Shown here in pieces: positions 1-11,574 of a DNA stretch of 64,000 bases. The notes beneath the pieces were generated by a model. The model was not told the origin of the DNA. It made no database searches and saw only the letters and a program-made list of their open reading frames with translations. Position numbers and translations under genes: made by a program. Source of the stretch: Aspergillus flavus (lineage: Eukaryota > Ascomycota > Eurotiomycetes > Eurotiales > Aspergillaceae); assembly GCF_009017415.1 (NCBI RefSeq), contig NC_092409.1:4650001-4714000 (forward strand), in the 5' to 3' direction. The stretch's first letter is position 1. Each line of letters starts with the position of its first letter.

Positions 1-1252
1 CAATACCAATCATTTCCCTCCAGACCGTGTTTCTCTCCCAGACTACATGTTCCCTCAGGTGTAGCCGAAGCTCACGCCTTGCGAGCGACAAATCGCCGGT
101 CGTGACGACATCCGCGTAGACCTTTTCGATCTTGCGGATGTCCGCTTCCACCTTTGACATAGTCGACTCAGTGAAGGGATAAGCCAAGGAGACGGTTGAG
201 TTCATGTACTCCCGTCGCAAGCTGCGGTCGAGAATTTTATCGTACTTCTTCAAAGCCTTTGAGAAACCGGTTTTATTCAACTGAATGTACGACTTCAGCC
301 CACAAAGAGAGACGTATGCGTCCACTGCCCGTTTCTTCAGTGAAAGCCCAGAATTGTACAGGTCTAGGACCTTCGGGTCACCGAAATGCTCAACTTGGGC
401 CCTGTTAGATCTCCAGCCCCTCGAATCTCCCATATAGCCAGATTCGCCCATGTAGTCTGTACGACCATCATCAGGATTAGTAGACCCGGCGCCGTGAGAT
501 AGACGTCTGCCGCTGTGTACCGACAGATGTTCGTCGTCACTATCGGCGTCGTCATCATCATCATCCACAGCGGACTCGGTAACACTGCTACGGCGCCGAT
601 CCGGATTTAGTGGGAAATCGTGATACCCATTTCCAGAACGCCGCCGAGAGCCGGAACTCATCGTCCTTGTCTTGGTCATATGCTCGCTCATTGGATCCAC
701 ATTGATCCCATCGGCCTCCGAAGCATACTCCTCCGCATCTCTAATCACGTCTTCAACTTCCTTAAGGATCTCTAGCTCTTTGTCCTGATAGAAAGTGCAT
801 ATTTTCTCTAGCTCTGCATCTAGAGCTTTCCGAAATATCGAATCGGTATTCGGGGTACTGTCTAGCAAAGGAGCCGACTCGACATCAGCTTGAGCTTGCC
901 CACCGGCTTTACGGACTTGTTGTTCCAAAGAGTAGATCCTAGAATATAGATAACACAGTGAGCAATCCATACAGGCAATTTCTTTCAAATCAAAGAAGCG
1001 TAACATTTCCCGGGTGTAATGTGACATTTGCTCTCCTGTGCATGCAAAGTGATCCCAGCCGGAAAGTAGCTCTATTCCTGGCCCCGAAGACAGGGTAGAA
1101 GAAACGGGAGACAGGCATGGCAATTGAGCCAGAACGAGGGGGGGGGGGTGGGGGGTAATGAAGACCTACAATTTCTTGAGGTTGCTGTACGCAAGATAGT
1201 ACGAGCTCCATTCGGGAACCGCATTGAATTGGATACTATGGGAGAACTTCAT
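1..1252 (-). CDS. SPX-domain low-affinity phosphate transporter, PHO87/PHO90/PHO91 family (N-terminal part, runs off left edge)
   Basis: Exon 1 is 1252..1170 and exon 2 runs from 938 to the window edge. The intron (1169..939, 231 nt) starts GTAGGT and ends CTAG. The protein opens MKFSHSIQFNAVPEWS and continues YLAYSNLKKLIYSLEQQ, the characteristic N-terminus of the SPX domain in the PHO87/90/91 plasma-membrane or vacuolar phosphate transporters. Exon 2 adds helical SPX sequence (FRKALDAELEKICTFYQDKE), an acidic linker, and then the conserved KKYDKILDR segment. SPX domains bind inositol pyrophosphates and gate phosphate flux. The sodium/sulfate-symporter-like membrane part would lie outside the window. 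The ATG at 1252 begins exactly at the family's usual start. The family call is firm; which paralogue it is cannot be decided. Confidence 0.88.
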
Positions 1253-2584
1253 CTTGGACTGGGGTTCCGGAAACCGTGAGCGACGATGAAGTGCCTCTAC
1301 CCAATACTTGAGGCGAATTGGCTTGTCCCACTGGACGTGCCGAAGAGTTTGGCGGGAATTTGGATTCGAATGCTCGAGCGTTCCCGGTTGAGAGGTACGA
1401 TCAAGTAATTGGCGCTGACCGATCGGTCGAGAATAAAATCCCTGAGATCCGGTGTGCGACTGGCAGGCCCTGGTGGAGGGTGGGACAGGATACTCCACGA
1501 GCTCGATATCCTGACCAGATAAGCGGGGGTGAGTGGTCACGTCGATATCGTCGGGTGAGGCACTGGTCGCAGAAGCGATGCGTGCCACTTTCGGCCCACC
1601 AGCATGCGACGACACGGTGGACAGGTAAAGAGGAACCGAGCAAGGGGAGGGGATGGGATTCGCTGTCCAATGTTGTGCGGGTGTTAGGCCGCTTGAAGTG
1701 TTTGGTGGCACACTAGTAGATAGTGAATCCCATCACACGTTGTACGTCGGAGAATATGTACAGTAGCAGGAGGATGGCGATATCGGGGGGGCCAGACAGT
1801 ACATACATCGATACTTAATGTAGTAGTATCATAGTTTATTAGGAAGGACTATGGTTTGCTCCCCTCTTGAGTTTCCACGAGAGATAGATTGCAATCGCGG
1901 GAAGAGTCCCGACCAAATGAGGATTCTCGAGATGAAGTCACGTTCCTGCAGCGGACAAGGGGATTACTCAATCAGGGTTAGCCTCCTCGTCATCCGTTTT
2001 AGTGAGTCGACGAATAATTGACCTGGAAAAAGTAAAAGCGTTCAAGTTCCGATAACCAAATGGATTTGACCCATAGAATGCAAACATATTACGAGAAAGA
2101 TTCCCTTTGCTGGGAGGGAAACCATCACGTCGGACTTGACGTGTCACCCAAGTCATGACGCTCTCCAACTTGTCCTTCCCAAGTATTTGTCGCTTTTAAT
2201 GTCATCACTTGACCACAGTTGGGCTTACTAGGGTCACAGCATCTGCACAGTTCCCTTACATACATAGATTTTGCACACCGGAGCCGAGACCACTCGAAAA
2301 ATATATACCTCTACAAACTAGCCACCATGGTGAAGTGGCAAACCACAAGAAGCACTTTCACTATGATAAAAAAATAAAATAATAAACATAAAAACTACCT
2401 ATACAGATGCATCAGGTGCTTGAAAAGGTCCATAATAATAAAATACAGAAAGGAAACAGATCCCGCATCGTTCATCTAATTCCCAAAACGAAGGAGAGTA
2501 ATCTCATTAGATGCAATGCCGGGATAACTTGCAATTGTAATGCCCAGCCCGTCACTGCGTCTGTATGTATGCATGTAAGTCAGT
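1253..2584. other. Intergenic: upstream of the phosphate transporter, downstream of uS7m
   Basis: This 1.3 kb holds the transporter's leader and promoter and the 3' side of the mitochondrial S7 gene. Reading frames of up to 181 codons occur on both strands near 1166-1716, but none beyond the SPX exon looks like protein. A CACGTT hexamer (1736-1741) matches the core bound by PHO4-type bHLH factors and lies about 485 bp upstream of the transporter ATG. A single hexamer is weak evidence. Confidence 0.4.
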
Positions 2585-3860
2585 CTACCGACGACCACCG
2601 ACCATGCCGAGATTCGACCGGCCTGCGATACCGAGCTTGTGCTGCTGCTCTCTCTTGTCCCACACACCACTGCGGCCTTCTGCAACCGCAACCAACTCGT
2701 TCGCTACTCGCTGGGCAAACTTGCTGTCACGTCGTTTATCAGAGCCATCGATAATCCATTTAATCGCTGTCCTGCGACGTTGTCTCAGCGCGAGCGGAAC
2801 CGGAATCTGCACCGACGCACCACCACCGGCGATACCTTTCTGCTGGCGAATCTTGATCAGAGGAGCAACGGAGTCGACAATCAAGGTGAGATATAGGACA
2901 GGGTTCAGTGGAAGCTGTGGGGCGGGGGGTCCAGGAAGCAGAGGCCGCTTGGGGTTGGGCTGAGGCGGAGGAGCAGTCCGGAGGTGGTCCAGAATGAACG
3001 CCATATCCTGCACAACAATGGAGCTTAGTATCTACACCATATATCTTATACGTAAATGTAGAGCAGTGATCTAATACCACCAAGGGTTTCACGTACCTTC
3101 TGCGCCCTACTCAGCTTGCCATCCGTCATTAAGAGTTTGGTAAATTGTTCGAGCAGCGAGTCATATCTCGTGCGGAAGTTCTCTGTCTTGGGAAGGGTCT
3201 CGACTGGGTCAAACTTGATCCCATCATGAAATTCCTCAGCCTGCTGGTTGACCTGAGAGATCATGCTGGCCATCACTGCGGCCGTTTGCTCATCGAAGCT
3301 CTTTCCTTGGCCATGTAATTCTGCCTGGCTCCGGCGAGTGGATGTCGAGAACGAGCGAGTACCAGTCGATGATTTGATCTGGTCTTGCATGACCTTGGGC
3401 ATATGTTTCTGGGCTTCTTTGTCCCGTTGGAGGATCTACATGGAAAAAAAGTTAATAGGATTGTCCAATTTCCCGTCAATCGGAATAATAGAGGCATAGA
3501 GAAATCACACCAGGCGCTTACCTCTGAGATAGGCGTTCCTTGCTCCAACTCCGGACTCGCGGGAGTGCCATCGCATTTCTTGTCCATGATCTTGCTTATC
3601 TCCGCGGCCTCCTCGCTAACGTGAGGTAACGGGTCCTCTGTGGGAGCCTTGGGCCGCTCCGAGTTGTCTCCCCCCGACGCTGAGGAGTTGTATCTCTTCT
3701 GCATTGGCGTCGAGGACGACAAGCCAGTCTTCAAGCCATGGCGGGTGGATCGGTTGCTGTTGATAGTAGTAGCGATACTGGGTCGAGAAACGTTGATTGA
3801 GGTTTGGCGAAAGACCGGGACAGCGGTCCTCGCGTTGAAAAGGTTGAGACGGGGCGGCAT
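2585..3860 (-). CDS. RSM7: Mitochondrial small-subunit ribosomal protein uS7m (37S protein S7, Rsm7)
   Basis: Exons are 3860..3522, 3435..3097 and 3007..2585, giving 366 residues; both introns (86 and 89 nt) are phase 0. The third exon carries the uS7 signature, KIRQQKGIAGGGASVQIPVP followed by LALRQRRRTAIKWIIDGSDKR, and the C-terminal helix that touches the 16S-like rRNA head. The first 60 or so residues are rich in Arg, Ser and Thr and lack acidic residues, as expected for a mitochondrial presequence. The ATG at 3860 is the first in frame; the frame is open further upstream but has only a GTG at 3872. The protein is longer than bacterial S7 because of an N-terminal mitochondrial extension, which is normal for fungi. 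Confidence 0.93.
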
Positions 3861-4591
3861 GCCGAAACGCACTCTTCTAATGCTGAGCTGGAGTTAAAAA
3901 AAGGGTGGGCTACAGCTGAACCGACGATGGTCTCGTTCGCCCTCTGCTTTGGGAATTCCGGCGAACGATTTTCCTCTGCACGAGCGCTTAGTCATCATCC
4001 GCCAAGAATCGACAGGCTCATGAAAGATGATGAAGTCATACCGCTCCAGTACTAGTATAGAATAGACAAGGAAAGAGCATCAAACAGAACTCCAGTCTCT
4101 TGTTGGCAGGGTTTTTAGATTCGTTCTTTTATCCTATTCTCTCAATGCCAAAGCCTAAGATCTTAATATTACACGAACCTAACTGTAGCATCAAAATTTG
4201 CTGTGTCCAACGATACATGACCTGACTCGATATGACCAAGAGAGTTCAAGGTGAGACAAAAAGAAAGCCACCGAGCACGACCAAATCAAATGTGCCATTT
4301 TCTCGCGAGATACGCAACAATATAGACCAAAGTGACTGACCCGCAGTACAGGTCCTTCGGATCCCGTATGAAAAGATTAAAGGGTAGCCCGGGAACCATC
4401 CAAGGATGAATTACAACAAAAATGAGAATCAAAAAGGAGGGACAGGAGCATCACATAGATAATTTAGTGGGTGGACAATGCAATCCGCCTTTGTCCTCGT
4501 CGTATCTTCACGTTTCTCGAAAGGGTAGAGATGAACACGCGGAAGGGGAACGGTAGATGCACCTTATCACAATCCACACTAATGCGCGTAT
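3861..4591. other. Intergenic: uS7m promoter and VCX-type exchanger 3' region
   Basis: This is 0.7 kb between two minus-strand genes. I see no coding signal: the short frames here lack codon bias and run antisense to UTR. Nothing else stands out. Confidence 0.4.
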
Positions 4592-5996
4592 CTAAATGTG
4601 AAATAGGGCGTCGTCGGTGGCCTGATCCGGGTATACATAGAATGCCAGAGCCAGAATCACGTACCTAAGAAATGCGTTAGTGAGAATCAAGTAGAAGGAA
4701 CAATGACCACATACATTCCCAGACACAAGCCGCCTTCAAGATAGTTTGATTTTCCATCCTGGATAAGGAATGTTACAACCAAGCCAGAGATAAAAAAGGC
4801 AACGGTCTCGAAGATGTGGAAGTGGAGAGTCATATCCACATCCAGGATCCAGCCCAGAATAACGAGGAAGGGCGTGACAAAAAGAGCGATCTGCAGACTG
4901 CTGCCGATGGCAACCCCAATGGCAAGATCCATCTTTCCTTTCCAAGCGACCACAACCGCTGTCACATGTTCCGCAGCATTTCCTACAATGGGAATGAGGA
5001 TCAAACCAATGAAGGTTCGGCTCATACCAGTCTTCTCCACGATAGGGTCAATGCTTCCAACAAGATAATCGGCACATACGGCGACGAGAATTGTCACCAC
5101 AACCAAGACAACGCAGGCAGCCCATGGGGAAAGGATATGCTCTTCCTCCTCTTCCGCCACATCATCGCCTGAATTTTCCGGGTCGGGGGTGGCTTCCTCA
5201 AAGAACGACGCGTGTGACTTAAGTTGGAAATAAAGGTACATCACATATAGAATCAGCAAAATGATAGCAGTGCCATGTGACAGAATGAGAATATTCTCGG
5301 TTCTGGTCTTTTCATCACCAGTTGAAGACAGAGATGCGTAAAGTGTCGCGGGGATGATCAAAGAAGCAGATGCAACGGTCATCAGTGACGACATGGTCGA
5401 CGCCACCGTTGTGTTGAAGGACTGTTCAGAGTAACGAATACCCCCAACAAAGAAGCAGCATCCTAGCACCAGGAGGATATTAGACAGTATACTACCGAGC
5501 ATACTAGCCTGAACGACACGGATCTGCCCATCCTTCAGGGCAATGATACTAACCTACCATCCCCCAAATTGTTAGCCCAAAACCAGAGAAAGGCTCAAGA
5601 ATAGTGGATGGGACTTACGATTAACTCCACAGCGTTGCCAAAGGTAGCATTCATTAATCCGCCTAGGGCCTGACCCATCGCAGCTGCTAGCTCCTCGGTC
5701 GCGAAGCTCAACAGAGATGCCAGCGGCACGATTGCTAGGAAGTTCAATGTGAAAACAGCAGTACTATCCCAGCCAAGAGCGCCAGCAATAATGCCAAATG
5801 GCACGAACACGAGGAGGAGATTGACATAATCTCGTACAAGGGTAGCCCATGTCAAGTGGACGACTCTTACCGGCCAGTAAGCCCACGGCCTGCGTTTATG
5901 GCGTGGAACAAGGCCGGAGTTGGCCCGAATAGTGTCACCGATCAGGGCATCTCTTTCGTTGGGCTCCCTAGAGCCATTCTGCGAGCCGCCAGTCAT
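4592..5996 (-). CDS. Vacuolar Ca2+/H+ exchanger (CaCA superfamily, VCX1/CAX type)
   Basis: Exons are 5996..5619, 5553..4715 and 4664..4592, giving 429 residues; the introns are 65 and 50 nt. The two alpha-repeats that bind calcium are plain: GNAVELIVSIIALKDGQIR (spanning the first splice) and GNAAEHVTAVVVAWKGKMD. Roughly eleven hydrophobic segments fit the CAX fold, and an acidic loop (DDVAEEEEEH) separates the two halves. The protein would move cytosolic Ca2+ into the vacuole in exchange for protons. The frame is open for about 40 codons upstream of the ATG at 5996 without another ATG, so a further 5' exon is possible. The last exon is only 24 codons and ends in a short hydrophobic stretch typical of the family. 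Confidence 0.93.
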
Positions 5997-8561
5997 GCTT
6001 CTTCTCGAACCCCAAGTGTGACTGCGGAAACTTGTACGGAAATTTTTCGGCGCTGTACAAGAATTTCGTGAGCTTGAATTAGCCTGATCTCATCTTCATG
6101 TCTCATGGGCCTAATCCTTCAAGTTCAGGGAGTAATGACAACGAAAGATGAAGTAACATTGACGCAGAGATAACGTACAAACTTAAGACTGTAGAAGAAC
6201 AAAGAGACGAATTCAAGGAGAAAGAGGGCTGGGATGAAATCAAAGGGATCCACTCATTGAAGAAGTGACGGGGAAAGGGAAACAAGAGGTGGGAGAGGAA
6301 ATTATACGAAAACGCGGACGACTCGAATTTGAGACAGGAGGGCAAACACACTGTTGAAAGGAATGATTGTATCTCCAGAGAATACAATCGTAAAGTGAAG
6401 AGGTAGGAGGAGTGAGATTGACGAAAGTACTTAAAAATGAAGGAATCACAAGTGGGTAGTGTGAGAGAATAAAGTAGTATAGTTAAACAGAAAAAGGTGA
6501 AGAGGGAATGAGTTTCCACCTACACATTTGAGTGGTGGTGTGGTGACAATTCGGCACCGCAACCCGCAATTACTCGAGAGAATGAGAGTCGCAAGATATC
6601 GACCAGTTTCTTGGACCTTGGCACGGGATTCAGTGAAGAACCGTTCGAAATTTGGCGCACTTAATGGAGCAGCAACGTATCCGGGTGGAGGTGACGTTAT
6701 GCTGTGGCTTGTCGGCTGACGATTTCGCTGTAGAACCGTGTCAAGACTCAAGAGCAATTTATCCCTTAATTTTCTTCCAGGAATTAGACTTTGTTCTTCT
6801 CCAAGCTCGACCAGAGAGAGTGAGAGGCCAAGAAAACTAGAGAGCTAGGAAGGGTTGTACTGGGGACAGCAGCCACAACCATGGACCAGTGGACAAGGAG
6901 ATAATAAAGGGCCGTGCGGAGTTTTAAATTCCAGAAAAGAGTTTTGCCCTCTCTCAATGGCGGTACCAGCGGTGGCTGGAAGTTGATCGGACCAAGCTAA
7001 GACGATGGGGTAATTTGGTGCCAGGACCGAATTGGCTCCAGCTTCTTGTCCCAAGACGTGCACAGCCTCAATCGGCGATGGTTAGAAACGGTCAGGGGAT
7101 GGTTTGTGGGAAGCGAAGGGTTAGCAGGCGATTGGTAGTGGTTGCTACGCGAGGTCAAGGAACGGGAGGTTCGGATACCTGGGAGCGTTAAGGGCAGCAA
7201 TCCCAGACCTTTTTAATCTAGGGGATTGGGGGGATCTATCCAGTGGTCGTCAAAAAATGATGACGTTGACACGCTGGGACTGGACTATTAGTACGTACTC
7301 CTTACTATTCAACCTTAATGGAGTCCACGCTTGATGCCCAAAAGGATTGGAAATCGCCGATTGGGGATTCCTTTAATTATTGGTTGAGAGAGATGATTGT
7401 ATGGTATGAGCTTGAAAGGAAACTTTTCGTCAAGATGAACAAGTCGCATAACTCCGTGCCATTCCATGACTACTACTAATGAACTAATAGTGGGGCCACA
7501 TGCAGGAAAAGCTTCATTCCTTCTTTGGGTTTAGTGGCCGGAGCTCCCAATTGATTACCCGAGCGTCAATCAGTTACTCAATACAGAGTAATACTACAGT
7601 GATACGAGTATTGGGTATAAGATGAATCAATGATAGCCAGTTCTGTACGGAGTAAGTAATTTTGGATGCATCAACAACTGGAACCCCACCTCATGCGACA
7701 CACAATGACTGCGCTGAAACTTGTGCTGTTCTCAGTGTCCACTCGTGGATCTCATGGATCCCCGATCCTAGAGATACCCGCCAAGACTAAACACTGCCAC
7801 AATTCTGTCTCCACTTTCGTCCCGTATTTTAGACTCCGAAAATCGAAGGAGTAGTAGTACGGAGTCGTAGATATATGTAAGTACGGTACTTGAGCAATCG
7901 TACAAGTACCTATTCGAAAGACACAGCCCTGGCTGGTGTACATTGTAAACCTTCTAGTCCACGTCATCGCCACAGGATATGAAAGTTCGGTGTGGCGCAC
8001 TCTCCCACCTGAACGGGATATTCGTGGCTGGCTACCAATACATCCATACATGCATCTTTAGTAGGACTTACTAGTACTATCATCACACTGCAGAGGTACT
8101 AGCCTCCATTTGTGAAGAAATACTACTAGCGTCGGGAGTTGGACCATACCCGGCTGACAACTTTCCCACCTCGCATCTGAAAACTTGGGTGATCAATGGA
8201 TCATGGACAAAAAGATCACATGCGGCAGTCAGTGGATCAAGGCTTGCTCAGCCGCACCTGAAGCAAGACTTCTCGACAATCGAGTAAACTTGCGTACGAT
8301 GCGGGTAAAGGAACCTTGAGCTACGACCAAAGAGATGTCTCACAAGCTTGGGAAAAGGCACGCGGATTGATATCTATAGCTACTGCTGTGCTGCGAGCAC
8401 GTTCAATATACACACATGTAATCACTCAATTAGGTTCGACATGAACATGAAGACACCGACCTCGAACATTGCTGAACATACTATACCGCCCCGTCCTAAA
8501 AATTGTGAGGACTGAGGTTATATCAACTAACTCATTCCCCGAGAATGATGGTTTGAATACT
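5997..8561. other. Intergenic: 2.6 kb between the Ca2+/H+ exchanger and the GH81 gene
   Basis: This holds the exchanger's leader and promoter and the 3' flank of the glucanase. The frame 6446..6757 on the minus strand has no ATG but reaches a GTAGGT donor near 6517, so it may be a 5'UTR exon. The stretch 7240-8500 is AT-rich and full of TAC/GTA-rich words. It includes one TACGGAGTA 9-mer (7646-7654) and a near copy (7858-7866). No gene is supported. Confidence 0.4.
7646..7654 (+). repeat. TACGGAGTA 9-mer (one of five intergenic copies)
   Basis: Exact copies lie at 7646-7654, 12700-12708, 50208-50216 and, as the complement TACTCCGTA, at 57480-57488 and 60673-60681. A sixth (18614-18622) falls inside HUL5 coding sequence. 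Confidence 0.6.
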
Positions 8562-11500
8562 CTATGCGCCGCCGAGTCCTATATATTGTTAGTGGTGCTA
8601 ATGAACCCTGAAGAATGGGTGGTTAACTCACCTGCAGCAAGCGCGAGGTACCAAATCCGTGTCGCTCCCCCATCGATCACGCTATAGTCGAAGTTCGGTT
8701 GCGCGAAGAAATTCCAGGCTGACACTGGATCGATAAGGGCAAGATTTGCATATAAGACACCTTTCCATCCAGCTTGCACCTGCTCGGCCGGTGCTGCAGC
8801 ATTAGTTGCAAAAAGGGCATCCCACTCTTCCTTGACGAACTTTTGGCTGCGTGTGTACGGCGAGACCGGTAAGAGCGGCAGCATGTGAATCCTATCCAGC
8901 ACATTAGCCTCTTGTTTCTGGGCGATTGAAACAAACCACACGCAAGGATAGATGGACAAGAAATTCATACCCGTGAATATACTCTAGGTTGGCTCCAAAG
9001 TAGGTAGTGTGGTCCACCTTGTTTTCGAATAACTAAGTCGGTGTTAGTATGCCCCTTGTGATACTATAGGCCTATCACTTACTATGCCCGTCACCTTATT
9101 CGGAACAAAGACCGGGGGGTGATTCTTGTTGTCAGCCTCCAAGAGGAAATAATTATGGAGGCTCCGTCTCAAAATGCCCAGCATCAAGTTCCCTCTTGCT
9201 TCCATACTGGCATCTCCAATGGTCTTACCCCACATCTTTAGAGCATAAGCAAACATCGCATCTTCCGATGTCGACTCTTCGTCTTTCCCGTCAAAGGATT
9301 CAAAAAGCCCTTTTGCCCATGAATGACCATGGAACCAGTCGAACCCACGAGAAAAGGGGAAAAGTGGATCATTGGTAGCGGCATTTCCTGCATCACGGAC
9401 AAGCATATTGACCCAATCTTTGTTGCCTTGAATCCAAGATGGATCAAGGGACCCGATGATTGCAGCGGCATGGATGAAGTAGCCGTAGTGAAAATGGTGG
9501 TCATTGTAATATGTGTTTCCGAAATCAGCCCCAGAATCACCACCGTCATAACTAGCCGAAGACACTACTCCCTTCCATACATTGTCGTACACCAGGGGAA
9601 ATTGCTGCTTGTTATCAATAAATCGAGCGAAGGCCGTCTTTAGGTCCTTCAGAGCAGGGGCTGCAAGGTCGGGCTTGCCACCCAATTTGTCCACGGCGTA
9701 TACGAGCGTAGCGAATTTGCTGAGAGCTTTGCCGCTGTAATACATGCTATTCAAGTTGGATTGATTGCCGACGTCCTGTTGCAGCTCTGTTGGTGCCACA
9801 TCTATGATGACTTTTTGGGCCGCCGGAGAAATCGTGTCGACGCTGCCTGCGGACACAGACCACGGGGCAAATCCCATACCAACAGGCAGATCCTGTTCCA
9901 CCATTGACCAAGTCTCCCCGATGACTGCTGTTGCATTGCCCTTTGTGGTTGTGCGCATCGTGATATTTGTCAGGCGGTCGTGGGTAGTTTTATCAAATGA
10001 TTCCACGTGGTGCGGCAGAGCATACATCATCAATGGGGTACCGTCTTTATCTTTGCCCTCCTTCCCCCACGTGAGGCTGTATGTTCCCGTCTGACCAGAT
10101 ACAGCACCTTTCACCCAACCTTGTGTGGCATAGACACCAGACGAATTGTCGAATAGTTTCTCTCCCAATGTACCTGCTGGGTTTTTGGCCACCTGCACTG
10201 TTCCTGACCAGCCAGGAGGCCCACGCAGGTTGGTAGTGGACTCCAGATGGAGATTTGGATCTTTCCCATCATTTGAAGTTAGGTAAAGAAGCCAATTGGT
10301 CCCATCTGCAAGATCCACGGTATATTTGAAAATACCAGGTCTTGGAGAACCAGCAGAGACTACTTTGCTGAAGAAAACACTGCTCTGAATAACGGGCTGA
10401 AGGTTCGAATATATCCCGGTGACAAAACCCATGCCCTGTACTACGGGAAAGGTGATCCTCTCAGATGATCCACTCTGAGGTTGCAAGACAGCGTTCGCCG
10501 AGAATGGCAGCGGATTCTCTGTCATAAGCACAGTAGAGCCCCCCAATTCAGTTGCCGATAATATAATGGACTGGATACCAATAGGGTTCACGTAATATTG
10601 AACTGGGCTGCCTGGTATCTTGTCATTTTTCGGCCCCAAAGCAAGCTTGTCTGCCTCAATATGCGAGATAGCCATGCCGTAGCTTTTCGCATTCCCGTTC
10701 CCCTTTGCCCACGCAATCCCATATGGATGTGTGAAGGTTGTATTGGTTTGAGTCCCTAGGAACAATCCGGCGTAGAACTTGTTTGTTTCAATCGGGTCCG
10801 TGTTGTTCATCTGATAAAGTTAAGCTGGGTGCCAAACCTCATATACTAGGAAAGTCTTACTATGGAGGCCCTGGGGACTGGGTGGTCATTCCGTGACTTC
10901 ACTGTTCCGGGAATTGGGCCGGTAGATACTGGCAGAAACACATCTTGACCGTTTGCCATTGTCGCCATGATTGTGCTGGTTGCTGGAATTGACTCAACGG
11001 ATGTAGAAGTATCTTGAGGCTTAGCTGAGTGACTCGTGAGGCTACTTGTGCTACTCGAACTTGTAGACACTGGAACTGAGATAGAGGTTGGAGCGGTGGT
11101 AGGCGATGAAGTGGCCTCCGCAGGCCCGTTTATTGTTTCCTGTGAAGGCAATGTGACAGATGGCACAGGTGTCTCTGCTGGAGCGGTACTGGGTGCGTCT
11201 GAAGTAGCCGGTAATAAGCCGGGAAGTAGTCCTTCTAGCAACGAGACAGGGCCATACAAGTCGTTAATAGGACCGCCGAATCTATATGGGACCTCCTTCG
11301 GGTCCGGAGTGGGCTTCTGCAATTGATGGCCCTCCCGCTCAAGGCTGGTTGGGTAGTACTGTTTTATGTCAGTAGGTACATCGCTAACGGGTTGGTATGC
11401 GCTTACACCTTGCGTCTCGGGCAACAGTAATCTGGCGTTTGCAGCAGACGGGGGATACTGAGTCTTGAAGGAAGTGGTCGCTTCCTGCGTAGGTGTTGGG

Positions 11501-11574
11501 GCTGAATATACCGTTTCTGCAACAAGTAGCCCGGTTAGTATGAACGCAGACTGCCACCTAGATCTTGACTGCAT
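8562..11574 (-). CDS. Secreted endo-1,3-beta-glucanase, glycoside hydrolase family 81
   Basis: Five exons (11574..10861, 10810..9083, 9032..8971, 8891..8632, 8578..8562) encode 926 residues; the last exon is only 17 nt. The N-terminus has a signal peptide (a basic start, then AFILTGLLVAETVYSA). Residues 30-238 are a Ser/Thr/Pro-rich, probably O-glycosylated region, and the GH81 domain fills the rest. Family hallmarks are NKFYAGLFLGTQ, GFDWFHGHSWAKGLFESFDG and the acidic DGKDEESTSED stretch near residue 745, where the catalytic acids lie. The C-terminus ends LALAAGLGGA. GH81 enzymes cleave beta-1,3-glucan; fungal ones act in septum and cell-wall separation or autolysis. An upstream in-frame extension to about 11847 lacks a signal peptide and was not used. 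Confidence 0.93.

Noticed and set aside
3861..3872. An upstream start for uS7m at 3872
   Set aside because: The codon there is GTG; the first in-frame ATG is 3860 and the presequence is complete without the extension.
7752..8051. A 99-codon frame between the exchanger and GH81 genes
   Set aside because: It shows no domain, signal peptide or codon bias and lies in AT-rich, simple-sequence-like DNA.
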